From contig JAYORG010000009.1 of assembly GCA_038123275.1 (NCBI GenBank), positions 1 to 64,000 on the forward strand: a DNA stretch of 64,000 nucleotides, written 5' to 3'. The position numbers and the translations under genes were made by a program. This stretch comes from CAJQHT01 sp038123275 (GTDB lineage Bacteria; Pseudomonadota; Alphaproteobacteria; Rickettsiales; UBA1997). Under the pieces are notes generated by a model. The model was not told the origin of the DNA. It searched no databases and saw nothing but the letters and a program-made list of their open reading frames with translations. This document shows, piece by piece, positions 63,844-64,000 of the stretch; the first letter of the stretch is position 1, and each line of letters begins with the position of its first letter.

Positions 63844-64000
63844 ATGACAAATAATAAAAATCTTACTAATGAAATGGCAAATGCCATCAGATTTTTATCA
63901 ATTGATGCTGTACAAAAAGCAAATTCTGGCCATCCGGGTATGCCAATGGGCATGGCTGATGTAGCCACTATATTATTTAGTGAATTTTTAAAATTTAACC
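63844..64000 (+). CDS. tkt: Transketolase, N-terminal part
   Basis: The first 52 residues (to the window edge) match transketolase: LTNEMANAIRFLSIDAVQKA, then NSGHPGMPMGMADVATILFS with the thiamine diphosphate contact region. Transketolase moves two-carbon units between sugars and makes erythrose-4-phosphate, which feeds the shikimate pathway whose genes are in this window. Confidence 0.92.
   Translation, partial: MTNNKNLTNEMANAIRFLSIDAVQKANSGHPGMPMGMADVATILFSEFLKFN

Overview
The window is AT-rich, gene-dense DNA of an alphaproteobacterium, most likely a Rickettsiales or close relative. The evidence is a ValRS of the rickettsial (archaeal-like) type, a giant VirB6-like type IV secretion protein of 2320 residues, a short NrdA without an ATP-cone domain, 5-aminolevulinate synthase (C4 haem route), CcmB, and many short palindromic repeats between genes. 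It is not a minimal obligate parasite. It keeps shikimate-pathway genes (aroK, aroB, aroQ), transketolase, pilin-like proteins and a large lipid-modification operon. A block of exactly 100 Ns (54202-54301) shows it is a draft scaffold.

Layout. 1-9 kb: eleven minus-strand genes packed as one operon (flavin amine-oxidase-like protein, DUF1365, cyclopropane-fatty-acid-synthase-like methyltransferase, chalcone-isomerase-like protein, MFS transporter, DUF3833 lipoprotein, two SDRs, Dps, an epimerase-like protein and a SOUL haem-binding protein). This resembles photo-oxidative-stress and unusual-lipid clusters of other proteobacteria. 9-17 kb: an accessory island with a broken type I restriction-modification locus (hsdM with a nonsense codon, hsdS cut after four codons by IS66), an IS66 element with a decayed transposase and an inverted 118-bp end copy, a KilA-N gene without a normal start, a small membrane/zinc-ribbon protein and a DUF2971-like protein. 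17-21.7 kb: a class I glutamine-amidotransferase-like hydrolase next to a protein made of two fused D-Ala-D-Ala-ligase-like ATP-grasp modules, then a cold-shock protein and a methyltransferase.

21.7-31 kb: tRNA-Asn, Bax-inhibitor-1-like protein, aroK-aroB, an HESTH-motif putative metalloprotease, a possible structured RNA followed by a MITE-like repeat, nrdA with two probable NrdR boxes, ccmB, an outer-membrane barrel protein and a perfect 36-bp-arm palindrome. 31-50 kb: virB6-tatC-small basic protein, an ELM1-like protein, coaD, rlmH, valS, an orphan 583-residue gene framed by several families of intergenic repeats, bamB with its YfgM-like partner, folD and an OmpR-type response regulator. 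50-56 kb: surface proteins, namely an autotransporter, a very basic protein, and a long Ser/Thr-Gly-repeat membrane protein broken by the assembly gap. 56-64 kb: engB with a translationally coupled 31-residue membrane microprotein, hemA, three tandem prepilin-like LamG-type paralogues (the third frameshifted right after its ATG), rdgB, rpmH, an ABC ATPase, aroQ, pssA and the start of tkt.

Functionally, the window combines core housekeeping with envelope and surface functions and a decaying mobile island. The least explained parts are the tandem ATP-grasp/amidotransferase pair, the prepilin-LamG trio, the engB-coupled microprotein, the structured RNA candidate at about 26.1 kb and the dispersed palindromic repeat families.
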